Assembly: GCF_003614435.1 (NCBI RefSeq)
Contig: NZ_CP025546.1
Location: forward strand, 5,518,001-5,582,000
DNA from: Mycobacterium paragordonae
GTDB taxonomy: Bacteria > Actinomycetota > Actinomycetes > Mycobacteriales > Mycobacteriaceae
Reading direction: 5' to 3'
Length of the DNA: 64,000 bases
Made by a program: the position numbers and the translations under genes. The notes beneath the pieces are model-generated. The model was not told the origin of the DNA. It ran no database searches and saw only the letters and a program-made list of their open reading frames with translations. The stretch's first letter is position 1. Each line of letters opens with the position of its first letter. Below, piece by piece: positions 9,401 to 19,577 of this stretch.

Positions 9401-9735
9401 GTGTGCAGGCCGATTCGCAGCCGAATCGGCGCCAGTTGCGCACGCTGCAACGCCAACGCACATGCCACCGCATCGGACGCACGGGCGAATGCCGCCACAA
9501 AACTGTCACCCTCGCCCTGTTCCACCGGCCGGACACCGTCGTGTGCGGCGACCGTGTCGTCGACCGTGCGGTTCAACAGCGCCAGCGCCGCCGTCATTTG
9601 TTCGGGCTGCGTTTCCCACAACCGCGTCGAACCCTCGACGTCGGCCAACAGCAACGTCACCGTCCCGGTCGGCAGTAACTCGCTCACACCCAACTCACCC
9701 CAGGTCAGCGATGGTATCTCCGCTTGTTGGCTCAT
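6451..9735 (-). CDS. Class III adenylate cyclase - STAND ATPase - TPR - LuxR regulator (copy C)
   Basis: 1094 aa, paralog of 2556-5870 with the same domain order. Cyclase domain with LLLADVEGSTRLWE and QGEGDSFVAAF; ATPase with Walker A GAGGAGKT and LLLLDNCEHLLDAC; TPR-like helices; LuxR HTH near the C-terminus (LTPMELDVIGLVAEGLGNKE, then FISPRTVQSHLTHVYAKL). The N-terminal cyclase and ATPase parts are much closer to copy B than the helical region is, so the sensor-like part has diverged most. It is divergent from the P450 gene, 150 bp away, a plausible but unproven target. Confidence 0.9.
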   Translation of the reverse strand: MSQQAEIPSLTWGELGVSELLPTGTVTLLLADVEGSTRLWETQPEQMTAALALLNRTVDDTVAAHDGVRPVEQGEGDSFVAAFARASDAVACALALQRAQLAPIRLRIGLHTGEIQLRDEANYAGPTINRTARLRDLGHGGQTVMSGVTESLVIDRLPEGVWLADLGSYPLRGVPRPERVMQLCHPDLRNEFPPLRVRSVVAAHNLPAQLTSFVGRQAQMADLRQLITENRLVTLTGAGGAGKTRLAVELAGQLAAEFADGVWYIDLAPIANLAAVPVTVARTLGLPDQPGRSTRELLLQFFGPKRVLLLLDNCEHLLDACGELVVELLPTCPRLTILATSREQLGVPGELSWRVPSLSVADEAVDLFIDRARRVRPDFTVGEANTALIAEVCERLDGMPLAIELAAARIRALSLQQIFDSLHDRFRLLTGGARTAVRRQQTLRASVDWSHAMLTDPERILFRRLAVFMGGFDLDAAHGVGADTEAERFQLIDVLGLLVDKSLVVAEEINGAMRYRVLETVRQYGLEKLGESGEAGTVRTRHRDYYAAAAAALASGPQGPLVRWADVEMDNLRAAHAWSRETGQTGTALQLAASLQQFWLTRGRFREGLAAFDAVFTDDLYESGDIAPAILVRAVADAAVLAVWASAPACPQRAEQALAVARKLDDPGLVARILMGCGMLNFYSADAYFDEAIELARASGDLLVHCQLRAYQTFAFSVAGDPLASETAAIEGRDLADAVGDKFMSRYCQTFLSTALSMQGKLTEAVDVSQSLVEDARTAGDRAMETFGLITLAQVLALRGDVASAHAAAAAGLEAAAAIGGFHEDTAYASLAGAALADGDAAAARRACEAAMRHTYPLKELFTRSILPMTDAALGCGDLAAARRWADDTVAVAPGCHQVFALTGRARVALAQAEPDQAERDAHEALVVAVRTRGYLWVADSLEILAGLAAECGSYAGAARVLGAAHGIRQRAERPRLPVYQAGYDVTFAKVREGLGQHDFDVAWAEGSALSVEEAIAYAQRGRGERKRPASGWGSLTPMELDVIGLVAEGLGNKEIGARLFISPRTVQSHLTHVYAKLGLTSRVQLVQESGRRS

Positions 9736-9885
9736 AGTAGCCAGCTTCGCGTCCGCAACCCACGCAATACATCAGCCAGACCGCGCAGATTCCGACCTGG
9801 CTCCCGCGGAATTGCGCTATCGGCCGGTCACAACTACGCGCTGCGGCGGATGGTTTCACGCTTGATCCGCCGAATAGTCGAAGAC
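9736..9885. promoter_or_regulatory. Divergent intergenic region, regulator copy C / P450
   Basis: 150 bp between the ATG of copy C (minus) and the chosen P450 ATG (plus). The left 59 bp (9736-9794) are the third copy of the repeated upstream element with GGCTGATGTATTGC. The right half has no recognised motif. A P450 open frame continues back through the region, but it would overlap the divergent regulator start. Confidence 0.5.
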
Positions 9886-11097
9886 ATGACGACCACGACC
9901 GCACTCGAGTGCCCCACCATCGCTTACTCCCACCTGACCGATCCAGCCGAGGCACACCGAATCATTGCCGAAGCCCGCGCCCAAGCACCGATCGCCCTCG
10001 GCCCCTACGGACCGGAGGTCCTGACCCACGATCTGGTGCGAACCGTCCTGCGCGACAACCGATTCATCACCGCCCCCGGTCTGGGCCTCGGCGCATTCGG
10101 CGTCACCTCCGGTCCGCTCTGGGACCGAGCGGTCAGCAACATCCTGGGAATGGACGGCGTCGACCATCACCGCCTGCGCCGGCTTGTGTCGAAGGCGTTT
10201 TCGCCGCGCGCCGCCGAACGGCTTCGCACCCTGGCAATTGACGTCATCACCGAACTCGTCCGACGCGTCGCCGGCGATGGGCACTGCGACGTCGTCACCG
10301 ATATCGCCAAGGGATATCCGACGACCATCATCAGTGCGCTGCTGGGGGCACCCGCCGAGGACTGGCACCTGTTCGCCGACTGGGCCGAGGACATCAAGAA
10401 ACTGTTCGAGCCCACCGTCGCCGAGGACGCACCAGTAATCCTCGCGGCGTGGAACGAACTGGACGCCTACCTCGAGGACCTGATCGCCCGGCGCCGCGCA
10501 TCGCTGAGCGAGGATCTGATCTCCGACCTAATCCGGGCCGAAGACGATGGTGACCGGCTCACCCACGACGAACTGCTCATGCTGTGCGGCACCCTGCTCG
10601 GCGCCGGCACCGATACCACCCGCAACCAGCTGGCCGCGGCGGTACAAGCACTGGCCGAACACCCAGACCAGTGGGCCATGCTCGCAACTCACCCCGACCG
10701 CACCCCCGACGCCGTCCACGAGCTGATGCGTTACCGGCCAATCATTTTCGGTGTCATCCGGCAAGCCGCGGAGGATATCGAGCTGGCCGGCGTACCGATA
10801 CCCGCCGGCACCATCGTGTTCGCGAACATCGCCGCAGCCAACCGCGACCCCGAGATTTACGACGAACCGGAGCGGCTGGACATCACCCGTGTAGGCCAGG
10901 TGCCGATCATGAACTTCGGCGGTGGTGTGCACTACTGCCTCGGTGCTCACCTCGCGCGCCTTGAGATGACGGAAGCGCTTCGGGTGATCACAGCGCGGAT
11001 GACCACCCCCCGCCTGGGTGGACCCGTCCACTGGAAAGCAATGGCCGGCATCACCGGGCCCCTCAGCGTGCCCCTGGAGTTCGACCCCGCAGACTAA
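9886..11097 (+). CDS. Cytochrome P450
   Basis: 403 aa from ATG 9886 (MTTTTALECP); ATG 9850 is a second option. Soluble bacterial class I P450. Visible signatures: I-helix oxygen-binding motif LLGAGTDTTRNQ, K-helix ExxR in HELMRYRPI, and heme-cysteine loop FGGGVHYCLGAHLARLE. No membrane anchor. It needs ferredoxin and ferredoxin reductase, neither of which is nearby. An SDR oxidoreductase follows after 5 bp, so the two probably act on one substrate: hydroxylation followed by alcohol/ketone conversion is an inference. CYP family and substrate cannot be assigned. Confidence 0.93.
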   Translation: MTTTTALECPTIAYSHLTDPAEAHRIIAEARAQAPIALGPYGPEVLTHDLVRTVLRDNRFITAPGLGLGAFGVTSGPLWDRAVSNILGMDGVDHHRLRRLVSKAFSPRAAERLRTLAIDVITELVRRVAGDGHCDVVTDIAKGYPTTIISALLGAPAEDWHLFADWAEDIKKLFEPTVAEDAPVILAAWNELDAYLEDLIARRRASLSEDLISDLIRAEDDGDRLTHDELLMLCGTLLGAGTDTTRNQLAAAVQALAEHPDQWAMLATHPDRTPDAVHELMRYRPIIFGVIRQAAEDIELAGVPIPAGTIVFANIAAANRDPEIYDEPERLDITRVGQVPIMNFGGGVHYCLGAHLARLEMTEALRVITARMTTPRLGGPVHWKAMAGITGPLSVPLEFDPAD

Positions 11098-11102
11098 GAG
11101 TC

Positions 11103-11972
11103 ATGAGCAACTGGACCGCGGCTGACCTTCCCTCGTTCGCCGGACGCACCGTCATCGTCACCGGCGCCAACAGCGGACTCGGTGAGGTGACGGCGCGTGA
11201 GTTGGCCGGCCGGGGCGCCACGATCATCATGGCCGTCCGCAACACTGCCAAGGGCGAGAAGGCGGCAGCCAATATCCGCGGCCTGGTCGAGGTCCGCGCG
11301 CTCGACCTGCAGGATCTGTCGTCGGTGCGGCAGTTCGCCGACGGCGTCGACGGCGCCGACATCCTGATCAACAACGCCGGCATCATGGCCGCCCCGTATT
11401 CGCTGACCAAGGATGGTTTCGAGAGCCAGATCGGCACCAACCACCTCGGCCACTTCGCGCTGACCAACCTGGTGCTGCCCAAACTCAGCGACCGGGTGGT
11501 GACGGTGTCCTCGATGGCGCACTGGCCGGGCCGGATTGATCTGGCCGACCTGAATTACCAGAACCGCCGCTACTCGCCGTGGCTCGCCTACAGCCAGTCC
11601 AAGCTGGCCAACCTGCTGTTCACCAGCGAACTGCAACGCCGGCTCGAGAAGGCCGGTTCGCCGCTGCGCGCGCTGGCCGCGCACCCCGGCTACTCCCAGA
11701 CCAACCTGCAGGGCGCCTCGGGACGCAAGCTCGGTGATGCCATCATGTCGACGGCCACTCGTATCGTGGCCACCGACGCCGACTTCGGTGCACGTCAAAC
11801 GCTGTACGCCGCCTCGCAGGACGTGCCCGGCAACTCGTTCATCGGCCCGCGATTCGGGTATGCCGGCCGGACCCAGCCGGTCGGGCGCAGCCGGGCCGCC
11901 CGTGACACCAAGACCGCCGCCGCGCTGTGGGACCTGTCCGAGCAGCTCACCGGCACCGCTTTTCCGCTCTGA
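11103..11972 (+). CDS. Short-chain dehydrogenase/reductase (SDR), retinol-dehydrogenase-like
   Basis: 289 aa, ATG right after the P450 stop. N-terminal Rossmann motif TGANSGLG with an NADP-type basic residue after strand 2 (AVRN), NNAGIM, the catalytic serine in VSSMAHWPG, and YxxxK in YSQSKLAN. The longer C-terminal part with AAHPGYSQTNLQG is typical of the classical SDR subgroup similar to retinol dehydrogenases and light-dependent protochlorophyllide reductase. Substrate unknown; the pairing with the P450 suggests shared metabolism of a lipid or xenobiotic. Confidence 0.92.
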   Translation: MSNWTAADLPSFAGRTVIVTGANSGLGEVTARELAGRGATIIMAVRNTAKGEKAAANIRGLVEVRALDLQDLSSVRQFADGVDGADILINNAGIMAAPYSLTKDGFESQIGTNHLGHFALTNLVLPKLSDRVVTVSSMAHWPGRIDLADLNYQNRRYSPWLAYSQSKLANLLFTSELQRRLEKAGSPLRALAAHPGYSQTNLQGASGRKLGDAIMSTATRIVATDADFGARQTLYAASQDVPGNSFIGPRFGYAGRTQPVGRSRAARDTKTAAALWDLSEQLTGTAFPL

Positions 11973-12029
11973 TTCCCTGCCGAGCGACCACTGGGCGGCC
12001 CGCGAATTTCCGGTCTGACCCGCGGATGC

Positions 12030-12078
12030 GATAACCTGACCCGGCGTCACGGCGAGGGTGGCTGGTCCGAAGACCAGC
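12030..12078 (+). promoter_or_regulatory. rplY promoter and leader hairpin
   Basis: A TGCGATAACC sequence around 12027-12036 looks like an extended -10; no good -35 is visible. Transcription from there would give a leader of about 108 nt before the rplY ATG. Inside it, 12061-12078 is a perfect hairpin: GCTGGTC, loop CGAA, GACCAGC. L25 binds 5S rRNA, and some bacteria autoregulate rplY through leader RNA, so a regulatory role is possible; this is inference. Confidence 0.45.
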
Positions 12079-12145
12079 ACCGTTATCGACGGAGACCGGC
12101 ATTCTGTCGCGATCCCTGGCCGTGCCTTACACACAGGAGCGACAC

Positions 12146-12808
12146 ATGGCTAAAGCAACAGTCAACCAACTCGCCGTCACGGTGCGTACCGAGACCGGCA
12201 AGGGCGCATCGCGCCGGGCCCGCCGCGAAGGCAAAATCCCCGCCGTCCTCTACGGCCACGGCAGCGACCCCCAGCACCTGGAGCTGCCCGGCCACGACTT
12301 CGCGGCCGTGCTGCGGCACTCGGGCACCAACGCGGTGCTCACCCTGGACATCGCCGGCAAGGAGCAGCTCGCCCTGACCAAGGCGATCGAGATTCACCCG
12401 ATCAAGCGCTCCATCCAGCACGCCGACCTGCTGGTCGTTCGCCGCGGCGAGAAGGTGACCGTCGAGGTCAACGTCGTCGTCGAGGGCGACGCGGGTCCGG
12501 ACACCCTGGTCACCCAGGACGCCAACTCGATCGAGATCGAGGCCGAGGCGCTGTCGATCCCCGAGCAGCTCACCGTGTCCATCGAAGGCGCCGAAGCCGG
12601 CACCCAGTTCACCGCCGGCCAGATCGAATTGCCCCGCGGTGTCACCCTGGTTTCCGACCCGGAATTGCTCGTGGTGAACGTGGTGCAAGCGCCGACGGCC
12701 GAGGACCTGGCCGAAGAGGGTGCGGGCGAGGAAGGCGAGGCTGCCGAAGAAGGTGCGGAGGCCACCGAGGGCGAGGAGACCGCCGAGGCCTCCGACGAGT
12801 CCGAGTAG
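12146..12808 (+). CDS. rplY: 50S ribosomal protein L25/general stress protein Ctc
   Basis: 220 aa from ATG 12146, which has AGGAG 7 bp upstream; an in-frame start at 12122 would put the ribosome-binding site inside the gene and is unlikely. Two-domain bL25 (Ctc type): N-terminal 5S rRNA-binding beta-barrel ([20 protein letters not shown], then AVLYGHG) and C-terminal beta domain ([20 protein letters not shown]), ending in a long acidic tail of Glu/Ala from about residue 185. It binds 5S rRNA in the large subunit. The pth gene follows 6 bp later, so the pair is one translation-related operon, as in M. tuberculosis. Confidence 0.97.
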   Translation: MAKATVNQLAVTVRTETGKGASRRARREGKIPAVLYGHGSDPQHLELPGHDFAAVLRHSGTNAVLTLDIAGKEQLALTKAIEIHPIKRSIQHADLLVVRRGEKVTVEVNVVVEGDAGPDTLVTQDANSIEIEAEALSIPEQLTVSIEGAEAGTQFTAGQIELPRGVTLVSDPELLVVNVVQAPTAEDLAEEGAGEEGEAAEEGAEATEGEETAEASDESE

Positions 12809-12814
12809 CACGAG

Positions 12815-13390
12815 GTGGCCGAACCCCTCCTGGTGGTCGGCCTGGGCAATCCCGGCGAGAACTACGCCCGGACCCGGCACAATGTCGGGTTCATGGTTGC
12901 CGACGTCCTCGCCGCCCGGCTGGGAGCGAAATTCAAGGCGCACAAGCGTTCTGGCGCCGAGATAAGCACCGGCCGGTTGGCGGGACGTTCGGTGGTGCTG
13001 GCCAAGCCGCGCTGCTACATGAACGAGTCGGGGCGCCAGGTGGGGCCGTTGGCCAAGTTCTATTCGGTGCAACCGTCCGACATCGTGGTGCTGCACGACG
13101 AACTCGACCTCGACTTCGGCCGCATCCGGCTCAAGCTGGGCGGCGGCGAAGGTGGTCACAACGGGTTGCGTTCGGTGGCAGCCGCGTTGGGCACCAAGGA
13201 CTTCCACCGGGTCCGGATCGGGATCGGCCGTCCGCCCGGACGCAAGGACCCGGCGGCCTTCGTCCTGGAGCCCTTCAACGCCACCGAGCGCGCCGAGGTA
13301 CCGACGATCTGCGAGCAGGCCGCCGATGCCGCAGAATTGCTCATCGAATTCGGGCTCGAGCCAGCGCAGAACCGTGTGCATGCGTGGTAG
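12815..13390 (+). CDS. pth: Peptidyl-tRNA hydrolase
   Basis: 191 aa, GTG start 6 bp after rplY. It releases peptidyl groups from peptidyl-tRNA that drops off the ribosome. Motifs: [20 protein letters not shown] with the catalytic His, the [15 protein letters not shown] segment, [27 protein letters not shown] with catalytic Asp and substrate-binding Asn, and [13 protein letters not shown]. Length and all key residues are normal. Confidence 0.97.
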   Translation: MAEPLLVVGLGNPGENYARTRHNVGFMVADVLAARLGAKFKAHKRSGAEISTGRLAGRSVVLAKPRCYMNESGRQVGPLAKFYSVQPSDIVVLHDELDLDFGRIRLKLGGGEGGHNGLRSVAAALGTKDFHRVRIGIGRPPGRKDPAAFVLEPFNATERAEVPTICEQAADAAELLIEFGLEPAQNRVHAW

Positions 13391-13424
13391 GCCTGCCAAC
13401 CGGAGTCCCGTAACGTCGGTCTGG

Positions 13425-14399
13425 ATGCGGAGAATGCGACCCAAGCTGTGGACCGCATACCCGTTGCTGGCAACCGCCGTGCTGCTGACCACAACGGGTT
13501 GCGAGCCGGCGCCGAGCCCACCGCCGGCGCACCTGTCCGATCTCTGCTCGACGCTGCCGATCGCTGATGTCCAGACCACCTATCGCCGCCTGACGCCCAC
13601 GCTACTGGTGACCAAGCAGCTGGACCCCTCGGAGCTGCACCCGGCAGGGATGGCCTCGTGCCACTACGGCCCGAAGGATCACCTCGGCGGCTTGGTGCTG
13701 AGCGTGCCGATCGGCGGCCCGGTGCCCGAAGTCGCGAATCTGATCGGCGGCCGCCGCGCCCGGAACAGTCAGGACGTCACCGTCGATTCCGACAAAGCGT
13801 TCTTCGTGCGCGGGGAAACGGAGTCGGCGATTGCCGTGGATCACGGCTCAACGCAGTTCGTGCTCACCTGGACGCCACTGCTGGGGGCGCCAAATGAGAT
13901 GGTCACGCAACAACAACTGGTCATCCTGGCCAGGATCGTCGCCAAGAAGTTGCCGACGGATTTCGTTCCGCCGCAACAGGATATCGCTCCCGAGTGCACC
14001 GGCGTGCGGGTCGCCGAACACCTCGTCGGCGGAAAAGTGGTGATGGCACGCGGCACCGTCAACAACGACACGCTGAACTGTAACTACCTGGGCCCCACCG
14101 GCATTCTGCGAGCCGATGCCGCCAGGGAGGCCGACCATTTCGTCGATGACCAGATCCGCATCCTGCGCAGCGGCTCGCGAAACCTCATCGACCCGCCCGT
14201 CAGCGACGACACCGCACTGATGGCGCTGAGCGCCACCAGCATGTACATCCAGGGCTACCTGACCGACTGCTGCACGGTGCAGTTCGAACACCGGGCGGTC
14301 AACGACGCGATGGACTACAGCAGCGAATTCGATTCGGCCCAAAGGGAGTTCGTCAGCAGCTTCATCGCCGCGGCGCGCAGCTGGTCACACCGTCGTTGA
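13425..14399 (+). CDS. Putative lipoprotein, unknown function
   Basis: 324 aa from ATG 13425 (MRRMRPKLW); ATG 13434 is nearly as good. A basic N-terminus and hydrophobic helix precede the lipobox TTGC, so the protein should be lipidated and face the periplasm. The mature part has several spaced cysteines (LCSTL, MASCHYG, PECTGV, NCNYLG, DCCTV), likely disulfides. The pattern suggests two similar halves, each with a Cys-containing CxYxxP-like segment (ASCHYGPKDH and LNCNYLGPTG), perhaps an internal duplication. I do not recognise the family. It lies between pth and the convergent pks16 gene. Confidence 0.8.
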   Translation: MRRMRPKLWTAYPLLATAVLLTTTGCEPAPSPPPAHLSDLCSTLPIADVQTTYRRLTPTLLVTKQLDPSELHPAGMASCHYGPKDHLGGLVLSVPIGGPVPEVANLIGGRRARNSQDVTVDSDKAFFVRGETESAIAVDHGSTQFVLTWTPLLGAPNEMVTQQQLVILARIVAKKLPTDFVPPQQDIAPECTGVRVAEHLVGGKVVMARGTVNNDTLNCNYLGPTGILRADAAREADHFVDDQIRILRSGSRNLIDPPVSDDTALMALSATSMYIQGYLTDCCTVQFEHRAVNDAMDYSSEFDSAQREFVSSFIAAARSWSHRR

Positions 14400-14417
14400 C
14401 GGGTTACTGAGCGCCGG

Positions 14418-16052
14418 CTAGGTGACCAGGGTGACGGAGTTGGACCGGCGCAGCTTGCCCGACGGCGTCTTCGGAATGGTCCCCGGGCCCAGCACGACCA
14501 CGTTGCGGGGCCGCACGTCGACCTCCTTGACGACCTCGTGCGCAACCTGGTGCTCGATGCGGCGCACCTCGGCCGGGTCCTCGAACGCGTTCGACTCGAC
14601 GGCGACGGCGAACGATTCCCGTGAGTGCCCGGCGTCCAGTCGCACGGCTACCGCGCAGCCGGGGCGGACGCCCTCGACGCGACCGGCGGCCCGCTCGATG
14701 TCGGTCGGGTAGATATTGCGGCCGGCCATGATGATGACGTCCTTGACGCGGCCACACACCACCACGTGGCCCTCGTCGGTGAGGTAGCCGAGGTCGCCGG
14801 TGTCGTACCAGCCGTGCTCGTCCTGCGCAGGAATGAAGCCGCCCATGGTGATGTAGCCCGGGGTGAGCGACTCACCGCGCAGTTCGATGACGCCGACGCC
14901 GCGGGCCGGCATCACGTTGCCGTTCTCGTCCACCACGCGGGCCTCGAGGTCCGTCAGCAGCGGACCGAGGGTGGCCAGCCGGCGAGTGTTGCCCTTGGTC
15001 GCGGGGACCGCCCGGCGCAGCGCGGCCATCAGGTCGGCGTCGACCTCGTCGACCACCAGACCCGAGTTGCACTTGGAGAACGACACGGCCAGCGTGGTCT
15101 CGGCCATGCCGTACGCCGGCAGGATGGCCGACGATCGCAGGCCGAACGGCTTGCCCGCGTCCAGCAGGTCCTCGACGTCGGCCGGTTCGACCGGTTCGGC
15201 GCCGGACAGAGCGAAGCGCAGCGTCGACAGGTCGAAGTCGCCCGGCTTGGCGTTGCGGCGCAACCGCTTGGCCAGCAGGGCGTAGGCGAAGTTGGGCGCC
15301 GCGGTCATGGTGCCCTTGTACTTGTCGATCAGCTTGGCCCACAGCAGCGTGTCGCGCAGGAAGTCCATCGGCGTGACCTTGACCAGCTCGGCGCCGAAGA
15401 ACATCGGGATGGTGAGGAAGCCGACCATGCCCATGTCGTGGAAGCAAGGCAGCCAGCTGACCATGACGTCTTTGTCGACGTCGTACTCGGCGCCGATGAA
15501 CATCGCCTCGGCGTTGGAGTAGATGTTGCGGTGGGTGATCTGCACCGCCTTCGGGGACCCGGTGGACCCGGATGTCAGCTGCATGAGCGCCAGGTCGTCC
15601 TCGCCGACCTCGATCGGGTCGGTGGGCTCCGACGCCAGCAGGTCGGCGACGGTGAGGACTTTGATGCCCTTCTCCTCCAGCACCGGGATGGCCACCGTGA
15701 ACGGCTCCGAGACGATGACGGCCTTGGCTTCGATCATGCCGATGACGGTCATCGTGTCTTCGGCCCAGACGGCCAGGTCGGTACGCGGGGTGGGCTGGTG
15801 CAGCATGGTCAGGCTGGCGCCGCGCATCCACAGGCCCTGGGCGGTGGGGGCGATCTCCACCGGGAATCCGGCGAGAACTCCGACGGCATCGCCGAGGCCG
15901 ACGCCAGCGGCGGCCAGGCCGCCCGCGATGCACCGGGCGCGCTCGTGCACCTCGCCCCAGGTGTGACGGACAGGTTCGTGGGGTTCACCGGTGACCATGC
16001 CCGTCGTCGCCGTGCGGGCATTGCGGAACATCTTCTCGGTAAACCTGCTCAC
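14418..16052 (-). CDS. pks16: Fatty-acyl-AMP ligase-type enzyme Pks16
   Basis: 544 aa from GTG 16052, which has a perfect AGGAGG five bases upstream. Despite its name it is an ANL-superfamily adenylating enzyme, not a polyketide synthase. Motifs: [19 protein letters not shown] (P-loop), [40 protein letters not shown] and a C-terminal [13 protein letters not shown] lysine. It activates a fatty acid as acyl-AMP for transfer to a carrier or CoA; the true acceptor is unclear. Nearly identical in sequence to M. tuberculosis Pks16 (Rv1013) as I recall it. A well-formed promoter lies at 16221-16249. Confidence 0.94.
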   Translation of the reverse strand: MSRFTEKMFRNARTATTGMVTGEPHEPVRHTWGEVHERARCIAGGLAAAGVGLGDAVGVLAGFPVEIAPTAQGLWMRGASLTMLHQPTPRTDLAVWAEDTMTVIGMIEAKAVIVSEPFTVAIPVLEEKGIKVLTVADLLASEPTDPIEVGEDDLALMQLTSGSTGSPKAVQITHRNIYSNAEAMFIGAEYDVDKDVMVSWLPCFHDMGMVGFLTIPMFFGAELVKVTPMDFLRDTLLWAKLIDKYKGTMTAAPNFAYALLAKRLRRNAKPGDFDLSTLRFALSGAEPVEPADVEDLLDAGKPFGLRSSAILPAYGMAETTLAVSFSKCNSGLVVDEVDADLMAALRRAVPATKGNTRRLATLGPLLTDLEARVVDENGNVMPARGVGVIELRGESLTPGYITMGGFIPAQDEHGWYDTGDLGYLTDEGHVVVCGRVKDVIIMAGRNIYPTDIERAAGRVEGVRPGCAVAVRLDAGHSRESFAVAVESNAFEDPAEVRRIEHQVAHEVVKEVDVRPRNVVVLGPGTIPKTPSGKLRRSNSVTLVT

Positions 16053-16220
16053 GCAAACCTCCTCGGTACTAGCGCTGTCCCCAAGGTCCGAGCTTTCATG
16101 TTGCACTTGCCAGATCACGCTAGTAAGCAGGCGCGCGCACACGTTGGGGAGCGTTTAGGTCTCGATTTGGTAGAGAGCTGCGGCCCTGCATTGGGCTGCC
16201 GGTACTCGCCACCGCGGCTT

Positions 16221-16249
16221 ATCTTAAGCAACTCTTAAGTAACTGCCAA
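16221..16249 (-). promoter_or_regulatory. pks16 promoter with paired CTTAAG boxes
   Basis: On the minus strand: TTGGCA (-35, 16249-16244), a 17-bp spacer, then TAAGAT (-10, 16226-16221), giving a leader of about 160 nt before the pks16 GTG. Two palindromic CTTAAG hexamers (16223-16228 and 16234-16239) repeat with an 11-bp period and overlap the spacer and -10, a likely site for a repressor binding one face of the helix. Confidence 0.6.
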
Positions 16250-16302
16250 ACGGTAGCGCGATATGAGTGCCATGTCACAGCCGCGTTAACTCCCCGCCCG
16301 CG

Positions 16303-17265
16303 TCAGCCGCCGGGAGTCGCCGGCGCCGGCACCACCCGGGCACCCGGCACCGGCCCGCCGGCCACGCGGACGGTGCGGCAGACACCCGCCCCGGACAGCT
16401 GGGCGCCGACGTCGACGGCGGAGTCCGCCGAGTCACACAGGAAGGCGCAGGTGGGGCCCGAGCCGGACACGATGCCGGCCAGCGCGCCCGCCTCCACACC
16501 CGCGCGCAGCGTCCGTCGCAACGCCGGGTCCAGGCTCACCGCGGCGGCCTGCATCTCGTTGCCCAGCAGCGGCGCGAGCTCCTTGGGGTCACCGGCCGCC
16601 AGGGCGGCCAGCACCGGACCGGGCTCGTCGAGCCGCGGTGGATCCCCGACCTCACGCAGCCGGTCCAATTCCGCATAGACGGCCGGCGTCAGCAGCCCGC
16701 TGTCGGCGAAGGCCAGCACCCAGTGAAAGGTGTTGCGCGACAACACCGTGGCCAGCTCCTCGCCCCGCCCGGTGCCCAGCGCGGTGCCTCCGTGCAGCGC
16801 AAACGGCACGTCGCTGCCCAGCTGCGCGGCCAGATTCCGCAGGTCACGACGGGGCAGATTGAGTTCCCACAGCGCGTTCATCGCCACCAGCACGGCGGCC
16901 GCGTCGGCGCTGCCGCCCGCCATCCCACCGGCCAACGGAATCGATTTGTCGATCAGGATCGACACGTCGGGGGCGCGGCCCACATGGTCGGCCATCAGCT
17001 CGGCGGCCCGCCAGGCGAGGTTGCGTTCGTCGGTGGGCAGGGTGTCGGCGCCTTCGCCGACGTGCTCGAGGGAGAGCACATCGGCGTTGCGGACCGTCAC
17101 CTCGTCGAACAGCGAGACGGCGTGGAACACGGTCGTCAGCTCGTGGTAACCGTCGTCGCGGCGGTCGCCCACGGCCAGGTAGAGGTTGACCTTCCCCGGC
17201 ACCCGAACGGTGGTCGACCCGGTGGGCACCCACAGCTCGGCGGTGTTGCCGTCAGATGCGGACAC
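16303..17265 (-). CDS. ispE: 4-diphosphocytidyl-2-C-methyl-D-erythritol kinase
   Basis: 320 aa from GTG 17265; the M. tuberculosis start corresponds to a GTG 13 codons further in ([10 protein letters not shown]). GHMP kinase of the MEP isoprenoid pathway: ATP-dependent phosphorylation of CDP-methylerythritol. Motifs: [22 protein letters not shown] at the N-terminus, the ATP loop [15 protein letters not shown], and [12 protein letters not shown] near the C-terminus. It is the last gene of a minus-strand rpfB-ksgA-ispE group (60 bp after ksgA), conserved in mycobacteria. Confidence 0.96.
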   Translation of the reverse strand: MSASDGNTAELWVPTGSTTVRVPGKVNLYLAVGDRRDDGYHELTTVFHAVSLFDEVTVRNADVLSLEHVGEGADTLPTDERNLAWRAAELMADHVGRAPDVSILIDKSIPLAGGMAGGSADAAAVLVAMNALWELNLPRRDLRNLAAQLGSDVPFALHGGTALGTGRGEELATVLSRNTFHWVLAFADSGLLTPAVYAELDRLREVGDPPRLDEPGPVLAALAAGDPKELAPLLGNEMQAAAVSLDPALRRTLRAGVEAGALAGIVSGSGPTCAFLCDSADSAVDVGAQLSGAGVCRTVRVAGGPVPGARVVPAPATPGG

Positions 17266-17325
17266 CGCAGCAGACTATCGCTGCCATCGGCGAACCACAC
17301 GCAGCGGCACCCCGGCTCTGGTGCG

Positions 17326-19373
<2,048 letters not shown>

Positions 19374-19471
19374 TCAATCTCTACGTATCCCAAGTCTGTT
19401 CCGACCTACCACGACCCTTACGCAGCAACAACGCAGCAAAAGTTCGAGACGAGCTACCGACCATATTCAGC

Positions 19472-19499
19472 TGAAATAACAAATGGGCCCATAGGCCCA
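19472..19499 (-). terminator. Terminator-like hairpin between tatD and rpfB
   Basis: On the minus strand TGGGCC, loop TATG, GGCCCA is followed by TTTGTTATTT, an intrinsic-terminator layout rare in mycobacteria. It lies about 80 nt after the tatD stop and over 100 nt before the rpfB start. It may end tatD transcription or serve as the off-state of an rpfB leader; an RNA switch in the rpfB leader has been described in M. tuberculosis, but I cannot confirm that this hairpin is its counterpart. Confidence 0.55.
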
Positions 19500-19577
19500 C
19501 CCGTTCGATCACAAGACGGTAACGAACCGGCCAGTGCAGAGCAACTCCTGCGCGCGAATTGCTGTGGGGTTCAGGAG

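Noticed and set aside
12083..13579. 498-codon frame antisense to rplY and pth
   Set aside because: Product is His/Gly/Leu repeats typical of antisense shadows; both real genes are certain.
14625..16238. 537-codon frame antisense to pks16
   Set aside because: Translation is low-complexity Gly/Arg/His/Val; the opposite strand is a full-length adenylating enzyme.
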